In this document: positions 4,592 to 10,993 of the stretch, in pieces
Position numbering within the stretch: the first letter of the stretch is position 1
Layout: every line of letters starts with the position of its first letter
Position numbers and translations under genes: made by a program
Assembly (NCBI GenBank): GCA_947487745.1
Contig: CANKXQ010000030.1
Coordinates: 1 to 10,993 of the forward strand
Direction of reading: 5' to 3'
From: Spartobacteria bacterium
GTDB lineage: Bacteria; Verrucomicrobiota; Verrucomicrobiia; Chthoniobacterales; Terrimicrobiaceae
Length of the DNA: 10,993 nt
The notes under the pieces: generated by a model
The model's input: the letters and a program-made list of their open reading frames with translations, nothing else
Told to the model about the DNA's origin: nothing
Databases searched by the model: none

Positions 4592-7162
4592 TTGATCTCT
4601 TTCCGGCGAAATGGAAGATTCGCCGCCATAAGCAAGGAATATTACAGTTGGGAAAAGGACTCCCGGGCCTCTGACAAACCTCTCTACGCCCGTAAAATCG
4701 TGTGGGTGCCGCTTGCGGTTCTCGGTGCGGGTCTCCTCGCCGCGTGGATCGCCTTCGGTGTGCTCACGCAGAAATACGAGGCGCGGGCGGACGAGTTCGA
4801 CCTTACGCAGGTGAGCCAGATGGAGGCGGCATCGATCCTCTACGACCGCAAGGGCCGCGAGTTCGGCAAGCTTTTCATTCAAAACCGTCAACCGGTTCCC
4901 TACGACCGCCTGCCCCCGATGCTTGTGAAGGCCGTGATCGCTGCCGAGGACAACCGTTTTTACGATCACGACGGGGTGGATTACATGGGCATCTTCCGAG
5001 CGGCCATAACGAACTGGCGCAAGGGCCGCATCGCGCAGGGAGCCAGCACGGTGACCCAGCAACTCGCCCGCAATTCCTTCGAGCTTCGCGAGCGCACCTA
5101 CGAGCGCAAACTGGTGGAGCTCTACCTCGCCTGGCGCATCGAAAAAAATTTCAGCAAGAAGGAGATCATGGAGCACTACCTGAACCGCGTCTATTTCGGC
5201 AGCGGGTTCTATGGTGCTGAAGCGGCCTCGCAGGGATATTTCGGAAAAAATGCCGCCGACATGACAATCGGCCAGTGCGCCAATCTGGCGGGACTCCTCA
5301 AGAGCCCCCAGGCGCTCTCGCCATTCAACAACCCCAACGACTCCACCGAATCGCGAAATTTCGTTCTCGGGCGCATGCGCGAGCTGGGATTCATCACGCG
5401 CAAGCAATACGAAGAGGAGCTCGCCTCGCCGCTCGGAACCGTGCAGCGGACGAATCCCTTCAAGGTCAGCTACGCCATCGAGCTGATCCGGCAGCAGATC
5501 ATCAAGGCTCTGGGCTTCGAGCGCGCGATGAATGGCGGATACCGCATCGACACGACATTGGATGCCGATTTGCAGCAGGCGGCCGACCACGCCACGCGCG
5601 AGGTTTTGTTGAAAATCGAGCAACAGCAGGGCTACACCCACCCGACATTCGAGCAATACCGCGCCGCCACGAAAAAAATCGAGGACGCGATCAATCGCGG
5701 CAACATGTCCGTCAAAATGCCCGAGCCGAAATACCTGCAAGGTGCCGCTCTGGTCGTGGAGAACACGGCGGGCGGAATCCTTGCACTCACTGGCGGACGC
5801 GATTTCAAGCACAGCGAATACAACCGCGCCCTCCAGGGAAAACGCCCCGCCGGCACGGCCTTCACGCCCTTTGTTTTCGCATCGGCCTACGAGTCCGGCA
5901 TCTTCCCCGGCGAGATCGTGCAGGATGCATGCATCGACAACCGTTATGTAATGGTCGGCGGCGAAACGGGCCTCCTCGGCGAGTGGGGAGTCGAGATCGA
6001 GGACAACGAATACGAAGGGCCCATGACCACGCGCGATGCCCTTGTGAAGGGCAAGAACGCCGCCACCGTGCGCCTCGGGATGCAAGTGGGTCTCGATGCT
6101 GTGAAAAAAACCGCAGCCGCTGCGGGCATCAGCTCGCCGTTGCGAGATTACTCGAACTCCTTTCTCGGCAGCAGTGAACTCAGCCTCGATGAACTCGTGC
6201 TCGGCTACACCGTTTTTCCAAATGTGGGCCAGCGCCCCGCAGACCTCTACATCATCCAGTCGATCCGTGAACCCGAGGGAGAGATCATTTTTAAGGCCCC
6301 GCGCAAACGCTACCGCGCGATCTCACCAGCCGCCGCTTACGAGACGCACTCTGTCATGTCCGATTTTATGGAGCGCGGCGTCGGTTCGCTTGGACGAAAA
6401 CAATTCGGCCTCGGCGGCTTCCCAGTCGCTGGAAAATCCGGCACGGCCTACGGATTCACCGACACCTATTTCCTCGGCTACACAAACACGGTGACCTGCG
6501 GCGTGTGGGTCGGCTTCGACAAACCCACGAAAATCTACCGCGGAGCCTTTGGCAAGGATCTCGCCCTGCCAATCTGGAGCCAGATCATGAATGCAGCCGC
6601 CAAGAGCTACCCGCCCCGCGAGATCGAGCGTCCTTCGGGTTTGAAGGAGGTCGAGATTTGCCGCTCATCCGGACTTCTTGCCACACCGCGTTGCTCGGCT
6701 AAAATGGCCGATCCCGTCACCGGTGAGGCCCCGCCCGACTCGAACACCTACAAGGAACTCGCCACCGAAAAACAAGCCCCCACGATCCCGTGCGACATCC
6801 ACGGTGGCGGCGTGCGCACCTACGCCAAGGAATTCGACGAAGCCGACTGGCCCCGCGCAGCCACGGCCATCGATCTCACAAAAATTCGCCCCGTGGCCGT
6901 AACCTCGCCGCCATTGGTCGGCTTCAATGACATCTACCGCTCGGTCCGCCCCGGCGCGGAATCCGAAAATGATGAGGACATCCCCGTGGCCAAGGCGGTT
7001 CCAGTCAATACGCCACCGCCTGCCCCCGATGCCGCCGTGCCCGCTGCAACCCTGCCCGGCGAAGTTGAAATCCGCCGCGCGGAGCCCGTGAATTCGCAAA
7101 GCGCCCCCATGGAACAACCCGCCATCGAGGCACCGCCGCCTGCGGCGATTGATTTTTTCTAA
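4592..7162 (+). CDS. Class A penicillin-binding protein (PBP1A family), transpeptidase motifs degenerate
   Basis: 856 residues from TTG 4592, with GGGAG at 4576-4580; no ATG lies in frame before the membrane helix. Order: short cytoplasmic tail, one transmembrane anchor (about 36-58), GT51 glycosyltransferase (about 85-270), transpeptidase fold (about 375-670), then a Pro/Ala-rich tail. GT51 looks intact: EDNRFYDHDG (Glu119), GASTVTQQLARN, RKLVE (Glu176) and KKEIMEHYLNRVYFG. In the transpeptidase the SXXK position reads TAFT (422-425, bases 5855-5866), the SXN position reads GKN (487-489), and KSGT (615-618) is kept. Loss of Ser and Lys predicts no DD-transpeptidation or beta-lactam acylation. 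After the fold come Cys690, Cys701, Cys734 and His737 in a CxxSGL...C...CxxH pattern seen in other PBP1A tails. It likely polymerises glycan strands in the periplasm. It follows the M20 gene by 18 bases. Confidence 0.93.
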   Translation: MISFRRNGRFAAISKEYYSWEKDSRASDKPLYARKIVWVPLAVLGAGLLAAWIAFGVLTQKYEARADEFDLTQVSQMEAASILYDRKGREFGKLFIQNRQPVPYDRLPPMLVKAVIAAEDNRFYDHDGVDYMGIFRAAITNWRKGRIAQGASTVTQQLARNSFELRERTYERKLVELYLAWRIEKNFSKKEIMEHYLNRVYFGSGFYGAEAASQGYFGKNAADMTIGQCANLAGLLKSPQALSPFNNPNDSTESRNFVLGRMRELGFITRKQYEEELASPLGTVQRTNPFKVSYAIELIRQQIIKALGFERAMNGGYRIDTTLDADLQQAADHATREVLLKIEQQQGYTHPTFEQYRAATKKIEDAINRGNMSVKMPEPKYLQGAALVVENTAGGILALTGGRDFKHSEYNRALQGKRPAGTAFTPFVFASAYESGIFPGEIVQDACIDNRYVMVGGETGLLGEWGVEIEDNEYEGPMTTRDALVKGKNAATVRLGMQVGLDAVKKTAAAAGISSPLRDYSNSFLGSSELSLDELVLGYTVFPNVGQRPADLYIIQSIREPEGEIIFKAPRKRYRAISPAAAYETHSVMSDFMERGVGSLGRKQFGLGGFPVAGKSGTAYGFTDTYFLGYTNTVTCGVWVGFDKPTKIYRGAFGKDLALPIWSQIMNAAAKSYPPREIERPSGLKEVEICRSSGLLATPRCSAKMADPVTGEAPPDSNTYKELATEKQAPTIPCDIHGGGVRTYAKEFDEADWPRAATAIDLTKIRPVAVTSPPLVGFNDIYRSVRPGAESENDEDIPVAKAVPVNTPPPAPDAAVPAATLPGEVEIRRAEPVNSQSAPMEQPAIEAPPPAAIDFF

Positions 7163-7169
7163 GACTCCG

Positions 7170-8237
7170 ATGGTTGAACTTCGCCAAGTCACCAAGCGCT
7201 TTGGAATTCACGAAGCCCTGAAGGACGCGAGTTTTGCAATCAAGGCCGGCGAGTTCATGACATTTCTCGGCCCGTCAGGATGCGGCAAGACCACCTGCCT
7301 GAGACTCATCAGCGGATTCGAAACCCCGACCTCGGGCCGGATTCTCATCGACGGCAAGGATGTCACATTCGATCCACCCTACCGGCGCAATGTGAATCAG
7401 GTTTTTCAGAATTACGCTCTCTTCCCGCATCTCACGATTTACGAAAACATCGCCTTCGGGCTACGCATGAAACGCATCGCCTCGGCCGATATCACACGCC
7501 GCGTCGAGCGTGTTGTGCAGATGACTGCGCTGGGCGATTTCGTGGGCCGCAAGCCGGCGCAGCTATCCGGTGGCCAGCGCCAACGCGTCGCCTTGGCCCG
7601 CGCGATCATTTGCGAACCCAAGGTCCTCCTCCTCGACGAACCCCTTAGCGCCCTCGACGCCAAGCTGCGAACCCAGATGCGCCTGGAACTTAAACAGCTT
7701 CAGAAAAAACTCGGCATCACTTTTATTTACGTGACCCACGATCAAGAGGAAGCCCTCACCATGAGCGACCGCGTGGCCGTGATCAACGCCGGTCGCGTCG
7801 AGCAGATCGGGACGGTGGACGAGATTTACTACAAACCCGCCACCCGCTTTGTCGCATCCTTTATCGGCGACACAAATATCATTGAGGCCGAAATCCTCCA
7901 CTCCGACTCCGGCATGCTGCGATGCCGCCTGCAGGGAGGCCTCGAGTTACTCGTCCGCCAACAGGAATCGCATTCCACCTCAAAACTCCTTCTCTCCCTA
8001 AGACCAGAAAAAATTCGTCTGCACCGCATCGATCCCGGCGGCATGAATTCCTTCCCCTGCCAAGTCGCCATGGAAATCTTCAAAGGCGCTATGAATGAAA
8101 TCACCCTCACCATTCAGGGAAATCTCCAACTCGGTGCGATTCTTGCCAATGACGGCAACGCAGGAACAAGCTTCCATCAGGGAAATCAAATCTTCGCAAC
8201 GATCCAGCCCGAAGATATCCAGATTGTCGCGGAGTGA
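7170..8237 (+). CDS. potA: ABC transporter ATP-binding protein, PotA-like (spermidine/putrescine type)
   Basis: 355 residues from ATG 7170, seven bases after the PBP stop; a TTG at 7149 inside the PBP gene is less likely. Walker A is GPSGCGKTT (34-42), with Q-loop VFQNYALFPH, signature LSGGQRQRVALAR (132-144), Walker B VLLLDEP (152-158), D-loop SALDAKLR and H-loop VTHDQEEA (His190). FVASFIGDTNIIEAEI leads into a C-terminal TOBE regulatory domain (about 240-352). PPYRRNVNQVFQNYALFPHLTIYENIAF-type wording fits the PotA/CUT1-like group, so polyamine import is the best guess; iron (FbpC) or sulfate (CysA) ATPases are less good alternatives. No permease or binding-protein gene follows, so partners must be elsewhere. 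There is no SD; expression probably depends on read-through from the PBP gene. Confidence 0.88.
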   Translation: MVELRQVTKRFGIHEALKDASFAIKAGEFMTFLGPSGCGKTTCLRLISGFETPTSGRILIDGKDVTFDPPYRRNVNQVFQNYALFPHLTIYENIAFGLRMKRIASADITRRVERVVQMTALGDFVGRKPAQLSGGQRQRVALARAIICEPKVLLLDEPLSALDAKLRTQMRLELKQLQKKLGITFIYVTHDQEEALTMSDRVAVINAGRVEQIGTVDEIYYKPATRFVASFIGDTNIIEAEILHSDSGMLRCRLQGGLELLVRQQESHSTSKLLLSLRPEKIRLHRIDPGGMNSFPCQVAMEIFKGAMNEITLTIQGNLQLGAILANDGNAGTSFHQGNQIFATIQPEDIQIVAE

Positions 8238-8299
8238 TGATCCGATCGTCTTGGAAAAGATAAGATCAATTCGAGACAGCCAAGTGGTCATTTCCGTTC

Positions 8300-8349
8300 A
8301 AAAAAAATTTCAAAAAAAGAATTGACCTATCATTTCAATGAGATACGAC
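8300..8349 (+). promoter_or_regulatory. Phased A-tracts with a possible sigma-70 promoter
   Basis: Two A-tracts (8300-8307, eight A; 8312-8318, seven A) have centres about 11.5 bases apart, close to one helical turn, so the DNA is probably bent or acts as an UP-like element. Immediately downstream, TTGACC (8322-8327) is a good -35, but the -10 at correct spacing (TACGAC, 8344-8349, 16 bases) matches poorly. A small inverted repeat CATT-TC-AATG lies between them (8331-8340). The element faces the outer-membrane protein gene. Confidence 0.4.
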
Positions 8350-8350
8350 A

Positions 8351-8367
8351 TGGCACAGATAGTGCTT
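8351..8367 (+). promoter_or_regulatory. Candidate sigma-54 (-24/-12) promoter element
   Basis: TGGCACAGATAGTGCTT has the GG and GC dinucleotides exactly 12 positions apart (second G to C), as in the sigma-54 consensus TGGCACG-N4-TTGCW, with two mismatches. Transcription would begin near 8377, giving an 85-base leader before the ATG at 8462. The same bases form a GCAC-N5-GTGC inverted repeat, so a dimeric regulator site is an alternative reading. No enhancer site was identified. Confidence 0.45.
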
Positions 8368-8399
8368 GAGCAGCGCAAACCGCCGCATCAGGCAGTTTA

Positions 8400-8461
8400 T
8401 CTCGGGACAGCCACAAGGCGACTCCCGCGAAAAGAAACAAACAACAAACAACTAAACAAAA
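8400..8461 (+). promoter_or_regulatory. Leader hairpin and A-rich, SD-less leader of the barrel protein gene
   Basis: Bases 8400-8407 pair with 8423-8430 (one mismatch, core CGGGA/TCCCG), enclosing an inner GCC-ACAA-GGC stem-loop at 8410-8419. After it, 8431-8461 is almost only A and C, with no SD, directly before the ATG. The hairpin followed by an unstructured A-rich stretch could shape mRNA stability or ribosome loading. No known riboswitch class is recognised. Confidence 0.4.
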
Positions 8462-9313
8462 ATGAAACTGAATAAATCGATTGTTGCTCTCACGAGTCTG
8501 GTGGCCTTTGCCGCCACGCCGCTCTTCGCGGGAACCGGCAAAACCTTCAAAGAGACCGTCGTGGTCGAAGAGGAAGAATCCTCCTGGTATAACGCTGCTC
8601 TCAGCACCGGCTATGACAGCCTCTACATGTTCCGTGGCGTGAATGTGCTTCGCAATGGCGGTTACGGCAATAGCCTCTGGTGGACTGATGCCAACTTCAC
8701 ATGGAACATCTCCGACAACGATACCCTCACCATCGGTGGATGGCAGGCTTTCGGCTTGAGTGCAGCCAGTTACCGTGAATTCGACGCCTACCTCAATTAT
8801 CTCCATAGCTTCGGAGATCTAGCGGTTGGCCTCGGATATACATTCTATTATGTCTATCCTCCTGGCGGCCAAGATTTCGCTAACGAATTGAATGCGAAAG
8901 TTGCCTATAACATAGACCTAGGATTCATGACCTTGACACCAGCGGTCACCTATTACTTCAACCTTGGTCCTGATAACGATACCGGTGCAGCAAATGGCGT
9001 GGTCAACACAGCCAGTAGCTATCTCGACATTCGCGTCAATGGCAGCATTCCTGTGATTAAGGATACCCTCTCTATCGATCCTTACGCAGCCTTCGGTCTG
9101 AACTTTGACTACAATCTCGCGAACGGGCAAGGATTTGATGGCGCGAATAACCTTGAATTTGGTGTGGCCCTCCCTTGGAAAATCAACGATATCATCACTG
9201 TTTCCGGCTATGTCGCTTACAGCTATGCATTCGAAGATCTCACTGGTTACTATGGAGAGAGCACAGAACCCAACACCTTCTGGGGCGGTGGCAAAGTCAC
9301 CTTCGCGTTCTAA
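8462..9313 (+). CDS. Secreted outer-membrane beta-barrel protein (TorF/Gcw_chp-like putative porin)
   Basis: 283 residues. An N-terminal Sec signal peptide (MKLNKSIVALTSLVAFAATPLFA) is probably cleaved after residue 23 or so. The mature protein alternates polar and aromatic residues in strand-like blocks (YNAALSTGYDSLYMFRGVNV, DNDTLTIGGWQAFGL, LAVGLGYTFYYVYPPG, TLTPAVTYYFNLG, ITVSGYVAYSYAF) and ends in Phe (GGGKVTFAF), the usual signal for barrel insertion. The early DSLYMFRGVN segment resembles the opening of TorF-family putative porins. Function would be passive transport or an envelope role; the substrate is unknown. It stands alone between a 224-base regulatory region and a strong terminator, so it has its own transcription unit. 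The sigma-54-like element upstream hints at nitrogen or stress control. Codon usage is less GC-rich than in the core genes. Confidence 0.8.
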   Translation: MKLNKSIVALTSLVAFAATPLFAGTGKTFKETVVVEEEESSWYNAALSTGYDSLYMFRGVNVLRNGGYGNSLWWTDANFTWNISDNDTLTIGGWQAFGLSAASYREFDAYLNYLHSFGDLAVGLGYTFYYVYPPGGQDFANELNAKVAYNIDLGFMTLTPAVTYYFNLGPDNDTGAANGVVNTASSYLDIRVNGSIPVIKDTLSIDPYAAFGLNFDYNLANGQGFDGANNLEFGVALPWKINDIITVSGYVAYSYAFEDLTGYYGESTEPNTFWGGGKVTFAF

Positions 9314-9335
9314 GATCGCTTAAGATAAAATCAAT

Positions 9336-9371
9336 AAAAACCCCTTCTGCTAACGCGGAAGGGGTTTTTTT
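9336..9371. terminator. Bidirectional intrinsic terminator
   Basis: A near-perfect ten-pair stem (9341-9350 with 9355-9364, one G-T wobble, loop TAAC) is flanked by AAAAA and TTTTTTT, so it works on both strands between two convergent genes. The TAA stop of the minus-strand cytochrome gene (9370-9372) lies within the T-tract. Confidence 0.93.
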
Positions 9372-9867
9372 ATTGCGCGCTCGGAAGCAATTTGGAATTG
9401 GCCGTTTCCGCGCGCAGCTTGGCGACATCCTCCGCAGCGACTTGGGGAGACTGCGGACTCCAGGTGGCTAAAATATAATTCAAGACATCTGCCGTTTGCT
9501 CATCGCTCAAATCCGCACGCCACGAAGGCATGATACCCTTGTAGATTTTTCCATCGCGCTCCAACGGCCCTCGCTGGCCGAGCAATAGAAGCCGAATCAA
9601 TTCCTCAGAAGACCCTGCAAGGCGTGGTGACCCCTGAAAAGGCGGGCAATTTCCTGGAATTCCCTCGCCATCGACCTGATGACATGCCGTGCAGCGCGTC
9701 AGGTAAATATCCCGACCGCTCAGCGGTGTCGTATCGACGGTGGAATCAGCCGCCGGACCACAAGCGGAGAGAGCCATCGCACAACAAATTCCCACGCTGG
9801 ATGAGAGCCAAGATTTCCATGCACCTCCCGTATCCAAGAGAATTTGTAAAGGAATCGTTCTCTGCAT
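9370..9867 (-). CDS. Lipoprotein-type class I cytochrome c
   Basis: 165 residues from ATG 9867. An N-terminal hydrophobic segment ends in ALSAC (Cys36), a lipobox, so the protein is probably lipid-anchored and exported. One heme-binding motif CTACH is at 59-63, with axial Met113 in GIMPSW, and a DEQTADVLNYILATWSP helix closes the class I fold. It would carry electrons in the periplasm. It lies downstream of the SCO gene in the same direction, 32 bases after its stop, which suggests a link to cytochrome oxidase. A longer frame from TTG 9903 would add 12 residues encoded by a tandem repeat (TTEDTEFTEEE) and is rejected. The ATG has AGGAGG only two bases upstream, closer than usual. A TTG ten codons further in is an alternative start that would give a more normal lipoprotein signal. 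Confidence 0.87.
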   Translation of the reverse strand: MQRTIPLQILLDTGGAWKSWLSSSVGICCAMALSACGPAADSTVDTTPLSGRDIYLTRCTACHQVDGEGIPGNCPPFQGSPRLAGSSEELIRLLLLGQRGPLERDGKIYKGIMPSWRADLSDEQTADVLNYILATWSPQSPQVAAEDVAKLRAETANSKLLPSAQ

Positions 9868-9871
9868 TTCC

Positions 9872-9898
9872 TCCTCTGTGAACTCTGTGTCCTCCGTG
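9872..9898 (-). repeat. Three tandem 9-base units CACRGAGNN
   Basis: On the minus strand three consecutive nine-base units read CACGGAGGA, CACAGAGTT, CACAGAGGA between the SCO stop and the cytochrome c start. The last unit supplies the AGGAGG ahead of the ATG. From memory, unverified, similar CACGGAG-type dispersed repeats occur in intergenic regions of various bacteria and are often mistranslated into ORFs. Confidence 0.6.
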
Positions 9899-9899
9899 G

Positions 9900-10565
9900 T
9901 CAATCCTTCCGCTGCGGCAAACCCAGCACACGCAACATATCACCCGCCATGGCTTCCGCGTTCGCAAGCTGGTCCATTTTATAAACCAAGCGCAGGTTTC
10001 CATTGCGATCGATCAAGTAGGTGCTGGTCGAGTGGTCGATCAAGTAATCCTCCTCGCCCTGCGGTCCTTTGGGATCCTTCCGGTAAAATACACCGTAAGC
10101 CCGTGCCGTGTTACCGATCGCCTCGGGCGTTCCCGTGAGGCCGGTGAATTTTTCGTCGAACATCGGCATGTATTTTTTGAGGTCGGAAATGTCATCCCGC
10201 TCATCCACGCTCACAAAAACAACGCGCACCCGATCCTTCGCCTCCTCGGGCAGGGCACGGCGGGCGGCAGCGAGGTTTGCGAGCGAGGCCGGGCAAATGT
10301 TCGGGCAGCAAGTGAAACCAAAGTTCAGCAAAACCAAACTCCCACGCTGATCCTCCAAGCGGAAGGCGGTGCCGTTCTGGTCGGTGAGTTCAAAGGGATA
10401 GGCGGCACGCAGCGGCTCCAGGCTTTTGCCAAACCAACCCGCGTCAACCTTGGCGGGGGCTTCCATTCCGGCGATGATAAAAATTCCGCCACCCAACAGG
10501 ACGGCGAGCGCCAGCGCGAGTCTCAGTGCGGCCCGACGGTTTTTTTGAACTGGTGCCTCAGACAT
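9900..10565 (-). CDS. SCO1/SenC/PrrC family copper-binding thioredoxin-like protein
   Basis: 221 residues. One N-terminal membrane anchor (about residues 12-33) is followed by a periplasmic thioredoxin fold. The copper site is CPNIC (Cys87, Cys91) with His178 in DHSTSTYLID, the standard SCO ligand set. Further family marks are LVLLNFGFTCCPNICP, VRVVFVSVDERDD (normally VDPERD) and AYGVFYRK. The family delivers copper to the CuA centre of cytochrome c oxidase or acts as a thiol oxidoreductase in its assembly. Start ATG 10565 overlaps the end of the epimerase gene by eight bases, and the cytochrome c gene follows, so all three probably share one transcript. An extra cysteine (Cys86) directly precedes the motif, which is unusual but not disruptive. 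Confidence 0.93.
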   Translation of the reverse strand: MSEAPVQKNRRAALRLALALAVLLGGGIFIIAGMEAPAKVDAGWFGKSLEPLRAAYPFELTDQNGTAFRLEDQRGSLVLLNFGFTCCPNICPASLANLAAARRALPEEAKDRVRVVFVSVDERDDISDLKKYMPMFDEKFTGLTGTPEAIGNTARAYGVFYRKDPKGPQGEEDYLIDHSTSTYLIDRNGNLRLVYKMDQLANAEAMAGDMLRVLGLPQRKD

Positions 10566-10993
10566 TTCTCAGCAGCCGGATTTCCTCGGCAGCGTCCTGC
10601 GCACGGAACACGGATGTTCCCGCGACGAGCAAGTTGGCGCCGCTGCGAACGGCTTCGGCCGCCGTTTTGACATTGATGCCGCCATCAACCTCGATGTGGA
10701 AATCAAACGGCCCCGGCTCGCGCCAGGCTGCCGCTTCGGCGACCTTGTCCAGCATCGAGGTCAGGAACGGTTGACCGCCAAAACCAGGCGTCACGGTCAT
10801 GACCAATAAAATATCAAACTGACCGAGAAACGGCTTCACCAGCTCCACAGGCGTCGGAGGACTAACCGCCAGCCCAGCCAGAAGCCCGGCATCGCGCACG
10901 GCGGCGAGGGTTTTCGAGACATCATGGTTGGCCTCCACATGTGTGGTGATCGAACTCGCGAGAGGCAAAAAACGCGGAAGATAGTGGTAGGGA
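10558..10993 (-). CDS. rpe: Ribulose-phosphate 3-epimerase, 5'-truncated by the window edge
   Basis: The minus-strand frame is open to the window end and stops at TGA 10558-10560. About 145 residues, roughly the C-terminal two thirds of the TIM barrel, are present: ASSITTHVEAN (metal-site His region), GLAVSPPTPVE, VMTVTPGFGGQPF, then HIEVDGGIN (catalytic Asp) and GANLLVAGTSVF (phosphate-binding loop). It interconverts ribulose-5-phosphate and xylulose-5-phosphate in the pentose phosphate pathway or Calvin cycle in the cytoplasm. Its final codons overlap the SCO start by eight bases, giving tight coupling between a carbon-metabolism gene and an oxidase-assembly gene. The N-terminal part with the first metal ligands is outside the window. 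Confidence 0.93.
   Translation of the reverse strand, partial: PYHYLPRFLPLASSITTHVEANHDVSKTLAAVRDAGLLAGLAVSPPTPVELVKPFLGQFDILLVMTVTPGFGGQPFLTSMLDKVAEAAAWREPGPFDFHIEVDGGINVKTAAEAVRSGANLLVAGTSVFRAQDAAEEIRLLRNV

Noticed and set aside
4583..6085. 500-codon open frame on the minus strand opposite the PBP gene
   Set aside because: The plus frame carries clear GT51 and PBP motifs throughout; the antisense frame shows no domain and is a by-product of GC-biased codon usage.

Overview
The window is a 10,993-base stretch of a Gram-negative bacterial chromosome. Outer-membrane, periplasmic and lipoprotein signals, moderately high GC in the core genes, many starts without a Shine-Dalgarno (SD) sequence, a SAM-domain/FGE-fold fusion and a TorF-like barrel together suggest Verrucomicrobiota or a PVC relative. 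This assignment is an inference from gene style; no marker gene here settles it.

Left, accessory part (1-2351). Two tandem paralogues with the formylglycine-generating-enzyme (FGE/SUMF1, C-type-lectin-like) fold come first. One is cut by the window edge and has an internal deletion; the other carries an N-terminal SAM domain. Both lack the catalytic cysteines of true FGE, so they look like binding rather than enzymatic proteins. A possible 27-codon leader ORF, a small antitoxin-like gene and a PIN-domain toxin follow in a tightly overlapped cassette of visibly lower GC. A tRNA-Leu(GAG) on the minus strand closes this part, with its 3' end facing it, as expected if the accessory block was acquired at that tRNA.

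Central core part (2532-8237). Four plus-strand genes are packed like an operon: a nucleotide-sugar 4-epimerase (SDR family), an M20 metallo-deacylase (ATGA overlap), a class A penicillin-binding protein and a PotA-type ABC ATPase (7-base gap). The PBP has an intact-looking glycosyltransferase domain, but its transpeptidase SXXK and SXN motifs read TAFT and GKN. It is therefore probably a glycan polymerase with a dead transpeptidase, the most striking protein-level oddity here.

Right part (8238-10993). A 224-base intergenic region holds phased A-tracts, a sigma-54-like -24/-12 element, a leader hairpin and an A-rich SD-less leader ahead of a secreted beta-barrel protein. A strong bidirectional terminator separates this gene from a convergent minus-strand operon of ribulose-phosphate 3-epimerase (partial), a SCO1/SenC copper chaperone and a lipoprotein-type cytochrome c. 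A short tandem CACRGAGNN repeat sits at the start of the cytochrome gene. SCO plus a small cytochrome c points to respiratory cytochrome oxidase assembly or electron supply.

No CRISPR array, transposase, integrase, reverse transcriptase or rRNA was seen.
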